DNA of 64,000 nt from Cristatella mucedo (GCA_009760855.2 WPIO01000051.1:552001-616000), one strand, 5' to 3'; counted from the stretch's first letter, positions 21,201 through 32,049 are shown. Notes: a model not told the origin generated them from the sequence alone. Numbers and translations: made by a program.

Positions 21201-23931
21201 GTCAACTAATAGGTCCAAGCAATTCAACTTAAGGTCTCCTTTGCTGAACGAGCTGTAATGGCTTCATGTTGATCAATGGGTGAAGAGCAATATCTTTTAA
21301 ATTACCCACAGGGCCAACGATGGCTTGGCTTCTACTTAACTAGCTGTACTCATGCACATGTTTAAACCTCTCTGTGTGCTTAGGTCCTCCATAGACAATC
21401 AAATACCCTTTTTATAATGACACTTCAAGACCGTAAGCAACCGTAACTTTTGCTTTGCAGGTCCTTGATTGTGGTTCTTGCTTGCACAATTCTTACACGA
21501 CGACATCGTTGCCTCGGCTGCCAAATCGAGCACATCCTTTCTAAATTTCCCGGGACTGCAACTTCTATTCTACTCACTTCCTCGACTAGCTATGCATCTC
21601 ACTCCCTGCTATGTCTGCTGGCTACCGTGAGAGCAACGATAGTTGCTAACCGGCTTTGAGCTAGCTATAGAAAGAAGTTTAACATAAGCCCCACTCAGTC
21701 CTCGCTGCTTTATTGAGTTAATGACAGAATTACTAGTCAAAATAGAAACCGATAGATTATTGCCGACACACTGAGACCTGTCATGGTTGGAATGGAGATG
21801 ATTACAAAGAGGGCTCTCAGCTATAATGCAGGTAGCATTAAAGACATCCTACTTGAGAGCTTTGTGGCATCAACATGAAAATCACAGCAAATCCTCAAAA
21901 AAACAAGGAATGTCCGCTGCTGCGATGGCATAATTTTTTGCACACAAAATCACAGCAGCTTTCAGCTGCTCGCAACAAGCAGGAAAGAATTGCCTACAAA
22001 GGGTGACTCAAAAGCATGTCCTGGATTGTTAGGTTTAAGCATCATACACCTTAGCTGAAGCCAAGAGAACTTTAGTGCACTGCCCCTCCTCAGCTGCTAC
22101 AGCTGAAGGTGAACAGTGTACTCATGCGATACATGCACGATGAACAGCACATATTATGTGTGCCATATTAGGGCACAGGTCTGCAGCGAGCAGGCTTTTA
22201 AAGTCATTAGTCCGAGTGCAGTAGGCACTCATTATAACTAATAAGTTCGACGGCCTCAGCTACAGAGTGGCCAAGGAACCTTAGCTGATACTTCCCACCT
22301 TGGAGTGGGCAGTTGGAGACTGCCTGCTGTTGTAGTACTGCAAGCAATGACCAAGAGCAAGCACTTTAAACCATCGGGCAGAGGCATTGGCACTTACTAC
22401 TGGCCTTTGTAGTGGTAGAACTTACTGCAGCAGTAAAGAGAGACAAGCAGTATGTGAAGCAGCTACAGGTGCAATTTACCACATGACTCCATCGGGAAGT
22501 GCTACAGGGCACTATTCCACAGGCAGTTCACACCTTGTGTCTAGGTCTCAACATTAAGTCATTGCAGCACATTTGGTAAGGGCATCACAGGGACAGCTTA
22601 CCGACAGGATATCGTTGGTTCGGTGTACAACGAAGCTTTCAGAGCAGTTCACTAGAGACAAAAGGAGCTCACCTGTTAATGTCCGTTGCCTAGACAATCA
22701 AGAAAAGGCTGAGCCCAATATTACGTTAGCCCAGGTGTGGGAGCTAGGCTAGCAGCCTAGAAATGGACAGGTGTGGGTAGAATGCTCCCCTGCCTGAGCA
22801 TGCCTCAACTCGTCAAACAGACGCGTTTGGCTTAAGACGACCTTGCCTGAGCCAACCTGAGATAGCAGTTTCTTGTCAACGATCGCCAGATGCTTGCCAT
22901 GGTCTTCTCAGCCACATCGGCAAAGTCACTTTGAATAAACCTGACCGGGCAGCCAATTAGATTGCCTCGAGCATTGAGCATGAAATGCTTGCTTGACGAT
23001 TACAGCGATTGCAGCGATTGACATGCCGACGGCATGTTGTAGACAGTGGGGGGGGGGCTCCAATCAGTAGGGCAGCCCCACTAACACAGCCGTCCGACAC
23101 ACCCCCTCCGCAAAAATCTCAGTGTATGGAACTGGCATCATCGAAAGCAGTAATCTATTCAATCGAACGCAAAAAACAGTTGTCCCGTATAAAACACAGG
23201 TGACAAAGCAAACTCGGCACCTGGGCCCAAAAACCAGGCACACGCTGGTGCTCTGTGGGATTTCATCGCCATGCAAGTCCCGCAGAGCTGGCCAGGGCAA
23301 ACCAAAATGTTTGTTACATTAGATTGACTATCGTAAGCGATGTCCTCGTTGGTGGCCGTCAAGGTGCTCGGAAACTTGTTAAAGACGACTGGCTCCGAGG
23401 GCACAGGCGCGCCCTGCTCAGCGCAGTGGTCTCGGTAATTCATGCCGGCGCAGAGGACTTTGTCAGGGGCCACGATCGGCGGCAGGAGCTTCAGCGTCGA
23501 CAGCTCGAGTCGAGGTACGTCGATCTGGTTGAGACACCTAACGCGGCGAGAGAGAGTAAAGCACACCGTTAAAGCCTCGCCAACCCACCGCGGCACCACC
23601 CAGCGCCTGCGGCTTAGTCGAATTACCTCTCGGCTTCTCTCACGATCGGCTCGCCATGCTGAAGGCAAGCTCTGAGATCACGCGACAGCTTCGGACAGTG
23701 CTCGCTCATGTTGACGACTCGGTCACCCTCATCCAGAACGCCAATGCATAGGCGACCGGCTGCTTCGAACTGGAGGAACTTCATCTTGTCTGCCGGCGAC
23801 CTGGAGCCGAGTACTGAGTACGGGCGACAGCCGGCGAGCCTTCGATAAGGTAACCGGGCTCCGCCTCCTCTCAAGCCGAGATAGGCTGCTGCGGCGAGGG
23901 GCCTAAGCAGAGTTGCAGCTCGACCCTTCAT
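11046..23931 (-). CDS. FAHD2: FAHD2-type fumarylacetoacetate hydrolase-domain protein, seven exons
   Basis: Seven coding exons on the minus strand join without breaks to 336 codons: 23627-23931, 23318-23537, 20440-20499, 19144-19309, 15874-15982, 11323-11410 and 11046-11108 (stop TAG 11046-11048). All phases match. The Arg-rich, Ala/Leu-rich first 45 residues ([20 protein letters not shown]) look like a mitochondrial presequence. A shorter start at Met 23784 ([10 protein letters not shown]) gives 287 residues. The FAH fold follows: GMNYRDH (residues 133-139), [21 protein letters not shown] with the paired metal-ligand glutamates E180 and E182, NDLSARDW with the metal-binding D211, and the [13 protein letters not shown] signature. 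Human FAHD2A is 314 residues and has the same motif order. Family members are Mg2+-dependent C-C bond hydrolases or decarboxylases, but the FAHD2 substrate is poorly defined. Intron 3 has a GC-AG donor (AG|GCAAGT, 20434-20439). Exon 1 is CpG-rich, fitting a promoter just above 24 kb. No broken residues are seen, so the gene is probably functional. Confidence 0.95.
11748..12290 (+). pseudogene. Decayed unknown ORF inside a FAHD2 intron
   Basis: A 133-codon frame (ATG 11748 to TAA 12149) lies antisense in the intron between FAHD2 exons 5 and 6. It is soluble and helix-like, with few low-complexity runs (for example [20 protein letters not shown]). After the stop, a one-base frame change gives a further 35 or so sensible codons, ending KNEC at about 12264. 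This suggests a longer ancestral protein broken by one indel. It is preceded by a (C)12-AG acceptor-like tract and is more GC-rich than its surroundings. I do not recognise the family. Candidates are a processed pseudogene or a mobile-element protein. Confidence 0.35.
12615..12905. repeat. (CA)n microsatellite, interrupted
   Basis: About 290 bases of CA repeats with occasional T, G and A interruptions, in the same FAHD2 intron. The long 'ORFs' across it on both strands (His/Thr or Val/Cys repeats) are artefacts of the dinucleotide. Confidence 0.95.
13386..14194 (-). mobile_element. LINE (CR1/L2/Rex-type) 3' end, best-preserved C-terminus
   Basis: A 200-codon open frame (13622-14224, -) carries the typical tail of this LINE ORF2: [89 protein letters not shown] and [17 protein letters not shown]. 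The 3' UTR follows to 13386, with the AGTTCTCTGAGGGCGC-type end and a TTATTATT run. The copy is 5'-truncated at the SSTVKS codons. Its open frame suggests a relatively recent insertion. It lies in a FAHD2 intron in the same transcriptional direction as the gene. Confidence 0.9.
14195..14605 (+). mobile_element. LINE 3' end, inverted next to the previous copy
   Basis: It reads '[35 protein letters not shown]' from 14232, then the family 3' UTR and a (TTA/GTA)n tail ending near 14605. It abuts the minus-strand copy 5' end to 5' end, so the two could pair in an intronic transcript. Confidence 0.85.
14872..15005 (-). mobile_element. tRNA-derived SINE with a LINE-like tail
   Basis: On the minus strand there is a tRNA-like head with an A-box equivalent near 14995 and a B-box GGGCTCGAGCTCC near 14960, followed directly by 'TGTCTGAATAGAGATTAAGTTCC...GGGCGC'. 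That tail resembles the 3' end of the LINE family in this window. See also 20005-20165 and 44115-44225. Confidence 0.6.
15153..15292. repeat. (GA)n microsatellite
   Basis: Near-pure AG repeats with flanking GA-rich sequence to about 15430. Apparent Ser/Leu-repeat ORFs on the minus strand are artefacts. Confidence 0.95.
16000..17015. other. FAHD2 intron, no gene recognised
   Basis: Several overlapping 60-110 codon frames on both strands (16293-16992) show no domain, no consensus exon borders and no agreement with each other. Confidence 0.5.
17020..17180 (-). mobile_element. tRNA-derived SINE
   Basis: On the minus strand it starts GCCGTGCTTGCCCAGGAGGTA, with a B-box GGGTTCAAATCCTGC (about 17108-17122). 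The body 'AGAGG...GCGATAAGGCTTTCTGCTGCTATACAAATGAGGCTGTTAAATC' is shared with the SINEs at 17758, 27720, 49848, 59107 and 63493. Confidence 0.75.
17181..17435 (+). mobile_element. tRNA-derived SINE, divergent copy
   Basis: A B-box-like GCAGGTTTGAGTCCTGC lies at about 17327-17343, followed by 'AAGCTCTTTTGTC' and 'GGCTGTCAAGTCAGC', the family's 3' body. The A-box half is poorly preserved. It stands back to back with the previous SINE. Confidence 0.5.
17515..17755 (-). mobile_element. LINE C-terminal fragment, second family
   Basis: This is the minus-strand relative of 5390-5700. Shared segments include 'ACTCACTTAGTCCTTGTGGAG', 'GCCGGCCAGGCTTTGAGTGTG' and 'GCTGCCGACTGTGGCAAATCC'. No intact frame remains. 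Confidence 0.55.
17758..17925 (+). mobile_element. tRNA-derived SINE, well preserved
   Basis: The tRNA-like head GATGGCACACCGGGTAAGGC (A-box region) and the perfect B-box GGTTCGAATCC at 17820-17830 form an internal RNA polymerase III promoter. The body continues with 'GTGATAGCCATCAAGGCTC', 'TGTCGCTATACAAAAGAGG' and 'CTGTTAAATCAGCT'. It is not a functional tRNA: the 3' half does not fold into an acceptor stem and the body carries on. Confidence 0.85.
19518..19592 (-). mobile_element. LINE 3' tail remnant
   Basis: On the minus strand it reads 'AAGGTGCCTAGAAAGAGACG...CCTTAGGGACCTTCAGAATG', the terminal segment of the main LINE's 3' UTR. There is nothing else of the element. Confidence 0.55.
20005..20165 (+). 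mobile_element. SINE with LINE-like 3' tail
   Basis: The tRNA-like head has a B-box GGGCTCAAGCCCTG at about 20087-20100. It is followed at 20107 by 'CATCTGAATAGAGATTAAGTT' and 'CTCTTAGGAAG', a tail that matches the LINE 3' end (AAGAGATTGAGTTCTCTGAGG). Confidence 0.6.
20600..21425. other. FAHD2 intron 2, no gene recognised
   Basis: No ORF or repeat family is clear, apart from short tRNA-like traces (for example around 20820-20840). Confidence 0.45.
21430..21665 (+). mobile_element. LINE C-terminal fragment, second family
   Basis: The plus-strand 69-codon frame overlaps the same element as 50930-51300. Shared features are 'GGTCCTTGATTGTGG', 'CAATTCTTACACGACGACATC' and 'TCTATTCTACTCA'. It lies in intron 2 of FAHD2 on the opposite strand. 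Confidence 0.55.
21700..23300. other. FAHD2 intron 2, no gene recognised
   Basis: No coding signature or known repeat was recognised between the LINE relic and FAHD2 exon 2. A (G)9 run lies near 23048. Confidence 0.45.
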
Positions 23932-24001
23932 ATATTTTCGAGTGCATGCGACAAAGAGGGCCAAATGGAACGGGCAAGGACGAGCGCGCACACGCGCTAC
24001 G

Positions 24002-24130
24002 CTAAAGGCCGAGGCGGCCGGCGAGCCCCGACGTCAAGGTCATCACGAAGCTCTGCCTGGCTCCGAGGTCATTGTCTGGGTCATTGCCCAAGTCGGCCCA
24101 GTCCGCTTCCCGTAAGCCTCTGGTGTCCAT
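24002..24130 (-). CDS. 42-codon ORF just upstream of FAHD2, possible uORF
   Basis: On the FAHD2 strand an ATG at 24130 opens a frame that ends TAG at 24002, 71 bases before the FAHD2 start codon. The peptide starts MDTRGLREADWADLG and ends with a Thr/Leu/Gly-rich segment. The region is CpG-rich like FAHD2 exon 1. It may be an upstream ORF in the FAHD2 leader, an exon of another gene, or chance in GC-rich DNA. No splice consensus is obvious. Confidence 0.3.
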   Translation of the reverse strand: MDTRGLREADWADLGNDPDNDLGARQSFVMTLTSGLAGRLGL

Positions 24131-24139
24131 GTCGCTAAC

Positions 24140-25295
24140 TTCCGTGAGCTTTCCCTTCTGGGTCCGTCGACCGTCGACGAAGTTAAGTATGCATCAACGT
24201 TTTGAACCGAGATGGACGGAAGCGAAGACCGGTCGATCAATTAGAAGTGTCTTTTAAAAAATCTCCACCTCATTGATGAAAATTGAGGAGAACGAGGAGC
24301 GATGTCGGTTGAGTTACTGAACGCCTAGTCCGAGAGTTAGCGTTAATAGGACGCGATTACCTCGGGTTACTTGACTGTATCCTTTCGGAGGTGACCAAAA
24401 GAACATCGAAAAATTAGTCGCGACCGACAACAGCCCTGCGGATCGTGCTTATGGGTCTACCCTTGGACAACGGCCGTCCATCAGTCTGGCGGACAGAAAA
24501 GCTGACGGATGAAAAAAGGATAGCGTAGTAGTATCTGAACCAAGCAGACCGCAATCCGGACGACAAGTGCACACGTTTTCAAGCTACGATTGGACCAGGA
24601 TTGCGAGCGAACCGAACTGACACTTGTCGCTTTTCAATGTTATCTGTACCGAATTCTACTGACATGATCGCGAACGTAATAGGGTACCTGCCAATGGACG
24701 GTTTTAGCCGGGCCTAAATTTGCTGGGGTCCACCTACGCAATGCGACACTTTACCTGAAATTCGTTTTCTCAGAATGAGTTCGACGGCTGCTGTCTCAAA
24801 AGCAGCACGATTAAAATGGGCGTTTTTAAATGCAGGATATACTAGCGTGTCTATATTTGTTATTACCATTTACGCATGGCCGTTGTCTTTTGATAATTTT
24901 TTAATGAGATACGACTGCGTCATCGGCGGCTGATACTGTGATATTTTGGAGTACCGATCTATATAACATGTATGGAGTTGCGTTTTCACAACCTCTAACC
25001 AATAATCCGCCAACTAGTTGGAGTTGATTACGCGGGCCACAAGAAATGCAGCAACAGAAATTAATTCAACTCATTAGACTGGACTATTCGCGATAAAAAT
25101 GTATAGAGACAAATTTTGGTAGCCGGATATTTGCTACTCCGACATTGGCAACATTTCAGCCATAAGTGTTCCTCAACAATTTTTACCACAGCTTTTGTCT
25201 GAGCTGTGAAGTGCAGCTATACTTAGTATCTTAATAAGTGGATATGAACAGCACTATTCTGTGTACGCATACCGGTTAAAGTTACGTACTCCAAG
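24140..25295. other. 5' flank of FAHD2, no gene recognised
   Basis: This should contain the FAHD2 promoter. I see no TATA box within the first 200 bases, consistent with a CpG-type promoter. There is no coding signature. Confidence 0.45.
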
Positions 25296-25299
25296 CAGT

Positions 25300-26100
25300 T
25301 CTAATAATAATAATGTACTTGATAGAGTGCCCCCAGGGAACTGAATCTCTTTCTAGGCGCTTTGGATTTGCTGCAAAGGGAAATGTTATTGGATGGTCAG
25401 TAAAATCATGCTTGAAAAACAAACAAAATGAATAACATGGTTAGGAGTGACATGCACAGGGTCGGCATGCAAATGTGGTTTGTGGCAGCATGCACAGTGT
25501 TAGCACGCATAAGCACGTGAAGGACGAATCACAGGGACCCACTAAATGCTGTCCTAAATAGGTGTGTTTTTAAGTTCCTTTTAAATGTGGTCAGGTCCGG
25601 GGATGTTCTGACGCAGGTCGGGGGGGGGGGAAGTTCAAGGCTTTGGGAGCATGCGAACTAAATGCACGGTCTCCAAAGGATTTAAGGTTTGTACGACATA
25701 TTTCTAGAATGTTGGATTCCGAAAAGCCGGTGGTACGATGCTTGGCCTGATGGGGGAGTATGTCGGAGAGATAGGCTGGAGCCATAGAATGAAGAGACCT
25801 AAAAGTGAGCGACAAAACCTTGAAGTCAATCCGTTGCTTGACTGGTAGCCAGTGCAGGTCGGCGAGAAGTGGAGTAATGTGGCAACTGCGACGCTCATGA
25901 CAGACAAGCCTAGCTGCAGAGTTTTACACCAGCTGCAATCGCCTGATCGCACATGCTGGTAGGCCAGTAAGCAGTGAGTTGCAGAAGTCGAGACGAGATT
26001 TCACGAATGCATGGACCAACTTAGACGTGGTATCCTTATTTAAACAAGCCCGAATTTTAGCAATGCTATGAAGCTGAAAATAGGCAGATTTGACTGTGGA
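25300..26100 (-). mobile_element. LINE 3' end, 5'-truncated
   Basis: Close relative of 13386-14194 in the same orientation: [30 protein letters not shown], then the 3' UTR and TTATTATT tail near 25303. A (G)10 run at 25620 disrupts the frame. Its 5' edge falls at the same 'ATTTGACTGTGGA' point as the 13-kb copy, within about a base. Confidence 0.85.
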
Positions 26101-26639
26101 TTTGTTTGTTTGTTCTGGGATTCGACGCCTAATACCAGAATTAATTAAAGTTCGGTTGACGCTTATTTTCTATAAATACTAGCTTTTTAATGTAATATTT
26201 TTGCAAGAACACTATTTTGATCTTGGGCTTGTAAAACTCGCTAACTTGGCTCGCTTGTGGCAGCCGTCTGCTGCGGCCAATTGAAGCTGTTGCAAACATT
26301 AACATACCAAAAATGTTCACCTCCAGCCAAGTAGCTCCTGGAAAAACCAGCTGCGGAACCTGCCCCCTTTTTCAACATTCTTCTTGCTATTAAATGCACA
26401 AGTGAAGTAACATTTCTAAGTAAATATAGAAAAGAACCGAGAATCCACGCTCAGGGCTCGCGAATGCAATAAGATTGCGCCAAAATGCACCTCGCATTTA
26501 GCCTGTCGGATTCTCTCGCTAAGTCTGTATTCTTTCTCGTCACCCTTTATTCGAGCAAAGCTCTATCGAACCGAGTCCATGCAGTGCAGTTAAGCGACGG
26601 GCGCTTCGCGGACTGCGAGCGGACTGAACTGCGAGCACA

Positions 26640-27095
26640 AACAGAAAGCGTTTAGCGTATTTAACAAAGATATACATTTCAACACAAATTGCATTTAGTG
26701 TTTCACTGGACTGTGAGTGACTATACATTTACTGAGAAGCTTCGCTGACTAATGAAACATAACTCTGGAAAATAACGTATGACTGCTATCAGCCTGAGAA
26801 AAGGCGTGCAAGAATAATACAGCCATAAAGGCATTAAGCAGATGCGTTAGGTAGGACCAGGACAGAAACGGCTCTGAAAGAAACTAATTTATTTTACTTT
26901 AATAACAAACCGGACAGAAAATTTATCAATTTGGAAGGTCGGCACCACTTGAAAGACGTGGTCATCCTGTAAAGCTGCGATGTTTCGTTCGAAAACATGT
27001 CTAGGCTTAATTAGTCAGACAAGAAAATTGTACAGATGCTCGTCTAAAATAAATCAAGCCATTTAGTATCCGTTGAAAGGAAGTTATGTATAGTA
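26640..27095 (+). repeat. Diverged copy of the 50-52 kb local repeat (unit B)
   Basis: The segment around 26685-26715 ('AAATTGCATTTAGTGTTTCA') and the later 'GTCTAAAATAAATCAAGCCATTTAG' match, in the same order, the unit-B blocks at 50450-50925, 51297-51775 and 52070-52262. No coding frame is visible. The family is therefore dispersed as well as locally repeated. Confidence 0.5.
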
Positions 27096-27325
27096 CAGTT
27101 TACCTTTAGATAAATAAAAAATACCGTGGCATTTGGCAATGAGCAAATGTTCATATTTCATCCGCTGCTATCAGTGTGAATTTAGGGGGATGTTCTCTTG
27201 CAGTGAGCGAGTTATCACTGCATAGCTTACTAGCCTATCTCTTCTGACTTATGGCCCAAGCCATTTATGCCACTCATGTATCAAAACGGGCAATCTATTC
27301 CAATGCTTCTATTTCTTGTATTCTT

Positions 27326-27326
<1 letters not shown>

Positions 27327-27419
<93 letters not shown>

Positions 27420-27452
27420 TGTGTGTGCGCGCGCGTGTGTGTGTGTGTGTGT
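27327..27452. repeat. (TA)n(TG)n compound microsatellite
   Basis: About 44 bases of TA followed by about 80 bases of TG with GC interruptions. Confidence 0.95.
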
Positions 27453-27719
27453 ACATAGCTAGACTAACAAATCCGATGATTAATGACACCGTAAGCTCTT
27501 TAATAAAATGAAGTATTTGACTTTTGACTGCTGATATTCTCAACGCCAGTATATTAACTTGATTAGCTCACATAAACTCTGTCCGTTCTTCAAAATCGCG
27601 TGATGTACTTATAGTCATGGCTTAGTCAAGCAATCAGACAGAGCTAAAGTTGGGCATGTTGACCTAGCTTTAGTTGGGGTCACAGCTGAACTTTACTGAA
27701 GTAAATAAATAAATAAGTA

Positions 27720-27890
27720 AGTCCCAGCTGATTAAACATCCTCTTTTTGTATAGCGACAGAAAAGCCTTTACGGCTATCATCACCTCTTGCCGTGGCGAT
27801 AAAGGATCGCCCACCACACGATTCGAACACACGACCTCGGAGCCGAAGTAGTGAAACTAACCGCCTTACCTAGTGTGCCATCACGACTGA
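27720..27890 (-). mobile_element. tRNA-derived SINE
   Basis: Minus-strand copy of the 17758 family: the head GATGGCACACTAGGTAAGGC, the B-box region 'GTGTTCGAATCGTG', and the body ending 'GCTATACAAAAAGAGGATG' and 'TTTAATCAGCTGGG'. Confidence 0.8.
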
Positions 27891-28489
27891 CCTAGTAGGT
27901 AGGTTCTGTATATTATTTAAAGCCAGCGACATTCTAACCCACATTCTCGTAAAATAAATTAGTATCACACTTTTATGTAATTACCACGAAACTTGGTTCT
28001 AAAATTGTGCTTACATTTTCCTTAGTTGTAACTAGAGTTACTCATTTAGGCCAACGAATTTACCATTCTGCAAATAAGATCATTTTATCTGACTTAAACT
28101 CACCAAACTAGACATTTAAGAAGGCACACACAACTTTAGGTATGTCTATTTTTAACGCACGATTAAAAATCAGTACTGGTTCTTCTAAAGTCTCAAAGAC
28201 AATTTTGTTAACCAGATTATTGCCAGCAGTAATACAAAAGCACTCTATTGCAGTTAAAGTAAGTGAAAGGTGCCTTGAAGGTGTGCAGATTTCAGTAATG
28301 CTATCGATTTTGATGGAGCTGGATGCCTATGGATACTTAAAATATTAGTGCAACTATATTTGCGAAGAGATTTGCACTGCCTCCAGTGAGAAATAAAATT
28401 TATTTCTTAACTCTTTTTGTATAGTGGAAAGTAAGTAAATCTATTGTCTAGGGTGTGCATGCAAAGTTTCAACATGCTTTAGCTGACAG

Positions 28490-28960
28490 ACTACAATTCA
28501 CGAGGATAGAAAAAATTATGTAGGTGACCACCCAGGTTTGTCAGCTTCTTTTTAACTCTCGTCTTAGAGTAAATGCCTTTGCATCGGTCGGTAATGAGAT
28601 CCAGGCTTTCAAAGCATGGGAGCGGATGATACTTTATCCAACAAATTTGGGAATGGTGAGAGGCATTGCTGAACCTGCTAAGTAGGAGGACGGCATGGTT
28701 CAACGATAGGCCTAAATATTTGAGATATGAAAGCAGGGGCAAGAGAATGAAAGCGAGGTAATCTTTGACTCGGTAACTCTGAGATGGATTAATTAGAAAC
28801 CAACGCTAGTTGGTGAGAAGTGGTATACAACTGCATGTGCAAATTTCACGAATTACGTGCTCAACTGCGCAATTTTGAGCCGATTGTAAGTGTGTTATCG
28901 TATTCAAGGAAAAACTACAATTAGCACAGCGATTGCGGAACACTAACTCACGAGCACAGT
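28490..28960 (-). mobile_element. LINE ORF2 relic, divergent subfamily
   Basis: The minus strand reads 'CFESLDLITDRCKGIYSKTRVKKK' after a degraded 'FASLPLLSYLKYLGLSLNHAVLL' (equivalent to [13 protein letters not shown]), with an upstream 'HLQSAQNCAVEHVIREIC' (equivalent to [16 protein letters not shown]). The order of motifs fits a CR1/L2 C-terminus, but the sequence is well separated from the main family. Confidence 0.6.
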
Positions 28961-29249
28961 GAGGCTGATGACTGGTGGTCGAAGGGCCAGCCGCTGTTCG
29001 CACGCTTTTCTTCACGTTAGTTTTTATCTCATTTAATCTTGATTAGATTTCACTTGTGGACGTCGTTTCGGTACGGTCTCACTATAAAATGTGCATTACA
29101 CGCTTCCCCATTCTCTGACCCTACTTTTTGTCGTACATTTTCGCAGAGTCGCATCTCTGTAAAACTTTTGGCGAATCACCTTCCGACAAGTTATTCTGCT
29201 TTCCTCCAGGTCCATTACAATTACAATTACAAAGCGTAGATTAAACAGA

Positions 29250-31930
29250 AAACTAATATTGCAGTAGCCTTAGTGTCCGAATCGCAGCTCTAGGAGTAAA
29301 ACAAAAATTAGACGGATCAAGTAGAAAGTTATAATACAAACATAAATGTAAGCTATTTGTAAGACATGTTTTGGTACGTAGAATCTTCAGAAATACTGAA
29401 TAGATGTTTCGTGGAAGCCAGATACCGACTAATCTATGCTATTGACCCGTTTAAACAATTCCATGTACTATGAAAATAGTATGAAACCATAAAACCTGGC
29501 ATTCAATAAAGGTTGATCTCGGCGTCCTAATACAAGCAGCAGAATATTCACTTTACATTTGGTAGGTGGTAACTTCTTTCCCACCTAGATTCAAAATTGC
29601 AGTGCAAAGCTCGGGTTTGTACAATAACACCTTAGTTACGTAATTGAATTGCGTTTTAATTCAAAAAATGACTGGCTAATTTCACCAATAGTATTGATTG
29701 CAAGAGATTTTTTAGTTCTTCTTTAACCTTGAACGAACTTCCTCATAGAAAACATAGTTAATTGAAAATAAGTTTTTCATTTCTTAGCCAACCACACGAC
29801 CCCTTGTGACTTTTTTCCTTATGCAGCCAGGTGAAAAGAGTATGCACTGTAATGCACTAGAGGAGATTCAGCATTATGTCTTGTTAAAGAAGGAGATTTT
29901 TGGAAGTTTCTTAGCAGATCTGGATGGTATGCATAAGTAAAACATGCATGTACAGATTTCCTACTATATCTACCGCTTTAAAGACTAGTTTTGATCGCAA
30001 CCACCGTGTAGAATCAGTAGTATAATATTACATTTAAGACACCTGATGCATTGTTCATGTTAGCTAGCAACCGAATTTGAACTTCACGATTTTTGAAGGG
30101 ATTGATGCCTCAAGATTTTCATGGTTTTGGGTATCTCAAAATTAATAAAGCACTGTCATTTAAGATTGAGTGGCTAAATTTGACCTTAATATAAAGTAAA
30201 ATATCAATACATATTAAATTATAGTTGACCTTAATATAATAATCTATATTCCAGCAGAAATGGAAAGGCAAAACCTTTTATGTGAGCGTTGGTTGTGCTA
30301 TCATACAGCCTGATCAAGCGAAATACATAGCCAGTGACAAATGCCAGGAAAGAGATTCGCTTGTCTGAGCCAGCTATACAATTGTATTATTAGTATTGTT
30401 GTTGTAATAGTAGCCTCTGAACTGAATTAGGGTGCTGTGTTACAGCATGCGGCTACAGTAAATAATCACATCAGCTCAACCGCCAAGTTGGGCTGGTTCA
30501 TAAACTTTGCATTGTAAACGTCTGGATTTGTATAGATCAGCACGCCAAGCCAAACGGCTCAACATATATGTAACATCCCGCGTAAAGGACATTAACAAAG
30601 TATTTGCAGGTGTTTCTGCCTGACACCACGGAGCCCAAACTTATTTCAGGCCATGTTTGTAAATCATTAGGAAAATTTTCTCTCTATACCAGTCCTAATC
30701 TTATTGAACCTACTATGACAATTCCATTCCAAATAAACTTACCCTTAATGATTTAACTCAATTTCTATATAGGTTTGGTGACGATTTGGAAAATTGTTTA
30801 GGTACTTGTAAACTGTTACGCCCACTTAACCCTTTCTAGTTCAGCTAGCTGTGCAAAGCTTGTCATGCATATCGACCTGACATCTAACACACTCACGCAC
30901 AGAGCGCTAGAGGTTTTGCACTTACACCCAGGAAGCACTATTAGCACTACTAGCATCCCAAAAGCACTGCACATAATTGCACCACTTACCAAAGTTAATC
31001 ACTTCATCTAGCAACACGATTTGGCTTGCAGCTCACAGCCGTGCCTGAACCTGTCGCTGCTGATAGTGCAAAGCTGTTTCCTCGTTCATTCCACAAATTG
31101 ACCAGGTGATGCCCACGAGCTCACGCAGTAGATACCTCAATTTTGAATATATCGCTGAAGGAAAAAATTACCATGTGCTTCAGGTTGTGCTCTACGACGA
31201 TCCCCAACAAATTGCGAAAAAAAAATCTCAGTGTACCGCTCAACATCGGTTCCGATCGTAGCAGATTCAATCAAGTTTATCTAAAAAAGTACCTATTTAC
31301 TGTGTCAATGACAGCCAATTTACTAAAGCTACTCAAACAGGGCTTTGGTCACAATCGCTTCACGCGAGCAAATCCTTTTTATTCAAGCAAGTTTGAAACA
31401 TTTAATATTAGGCGTTTCTGTCCATTTTTTTTACATTCTTAGCATCCATCGTATCCCAGTCTAATCGCTCGTGGTTACGTATGTTAGAATTGCAAGTGAA
31501 GCATGTAGTTCTACTCGAGGATGACAATCCCTCTCCGAGGCACCACATATGTATGAACAAAATTGGATTTTATTCTAGGAAAACTAAACTTACGATTGAA
31601 CTAAGTACTAAACGGTAGATTATTAAGAAACAGTGCTTTTTCAAACACGAGCATATTAATTTTCTGAACTGTATTGAAGCTGAACGTGCTTACAGCAGAT
31701 TACTCTGTAGATCTAGCCCGATTCTGATTGATACATTTGATGAAATTACATCGTACTTGTAAGGCTAGCTACATTACTATGGCTGCAGTTACATAATAAA
31801 TATTTGAAGCAGTTTCTAGCTATGAGCAATCTTAGCTATTGTTAAATGATAGGCTTTTGCCAGCTGAGAGACCGAAGCCCTGCCGCCAGTACGATACCCA
31901 GGCACTGCTTGCATACACACAGTAGCGTGT
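29250..31930. other. AT-rich stretch, no gene recognised
   Basis: About 2.7 kb without a credible gene. A 99-codon plus-strand frame at 31143-31442 is Lys/Phe-rich and without a domain. TTATTAG near 30390 may be the end of an old retroelement. A real gene with very short exons could be missed here. Confidence 0.4.
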
Positions 31931-31933
31931 ATT

Positions 31934-31995
31934 AGCGTGTGGTTCATAATAATAATGTACTTATTCAAGTACATTATTTTTATGAACCACACGCT
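31934..31995. repeat. 29-bp inverted repeat with 4-bp loop
   Basis: Arms 31934-31962 and 31967-31995 are reverse complements with one mismatch, around the loop ATTC. The left arm includes AATAATAATGTACTT, like a LINE tail end. It could be a fold-back formed when a LINE 3' end was copied back on itself, or a fused pair of inverted ends. Confidence 0.9.
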
Positions 31996-32049
31996 CCCTG
32001 ATTCGATAGTACTCATCCAACCCCTTTGAAATATGCTCCTTTATTACTG

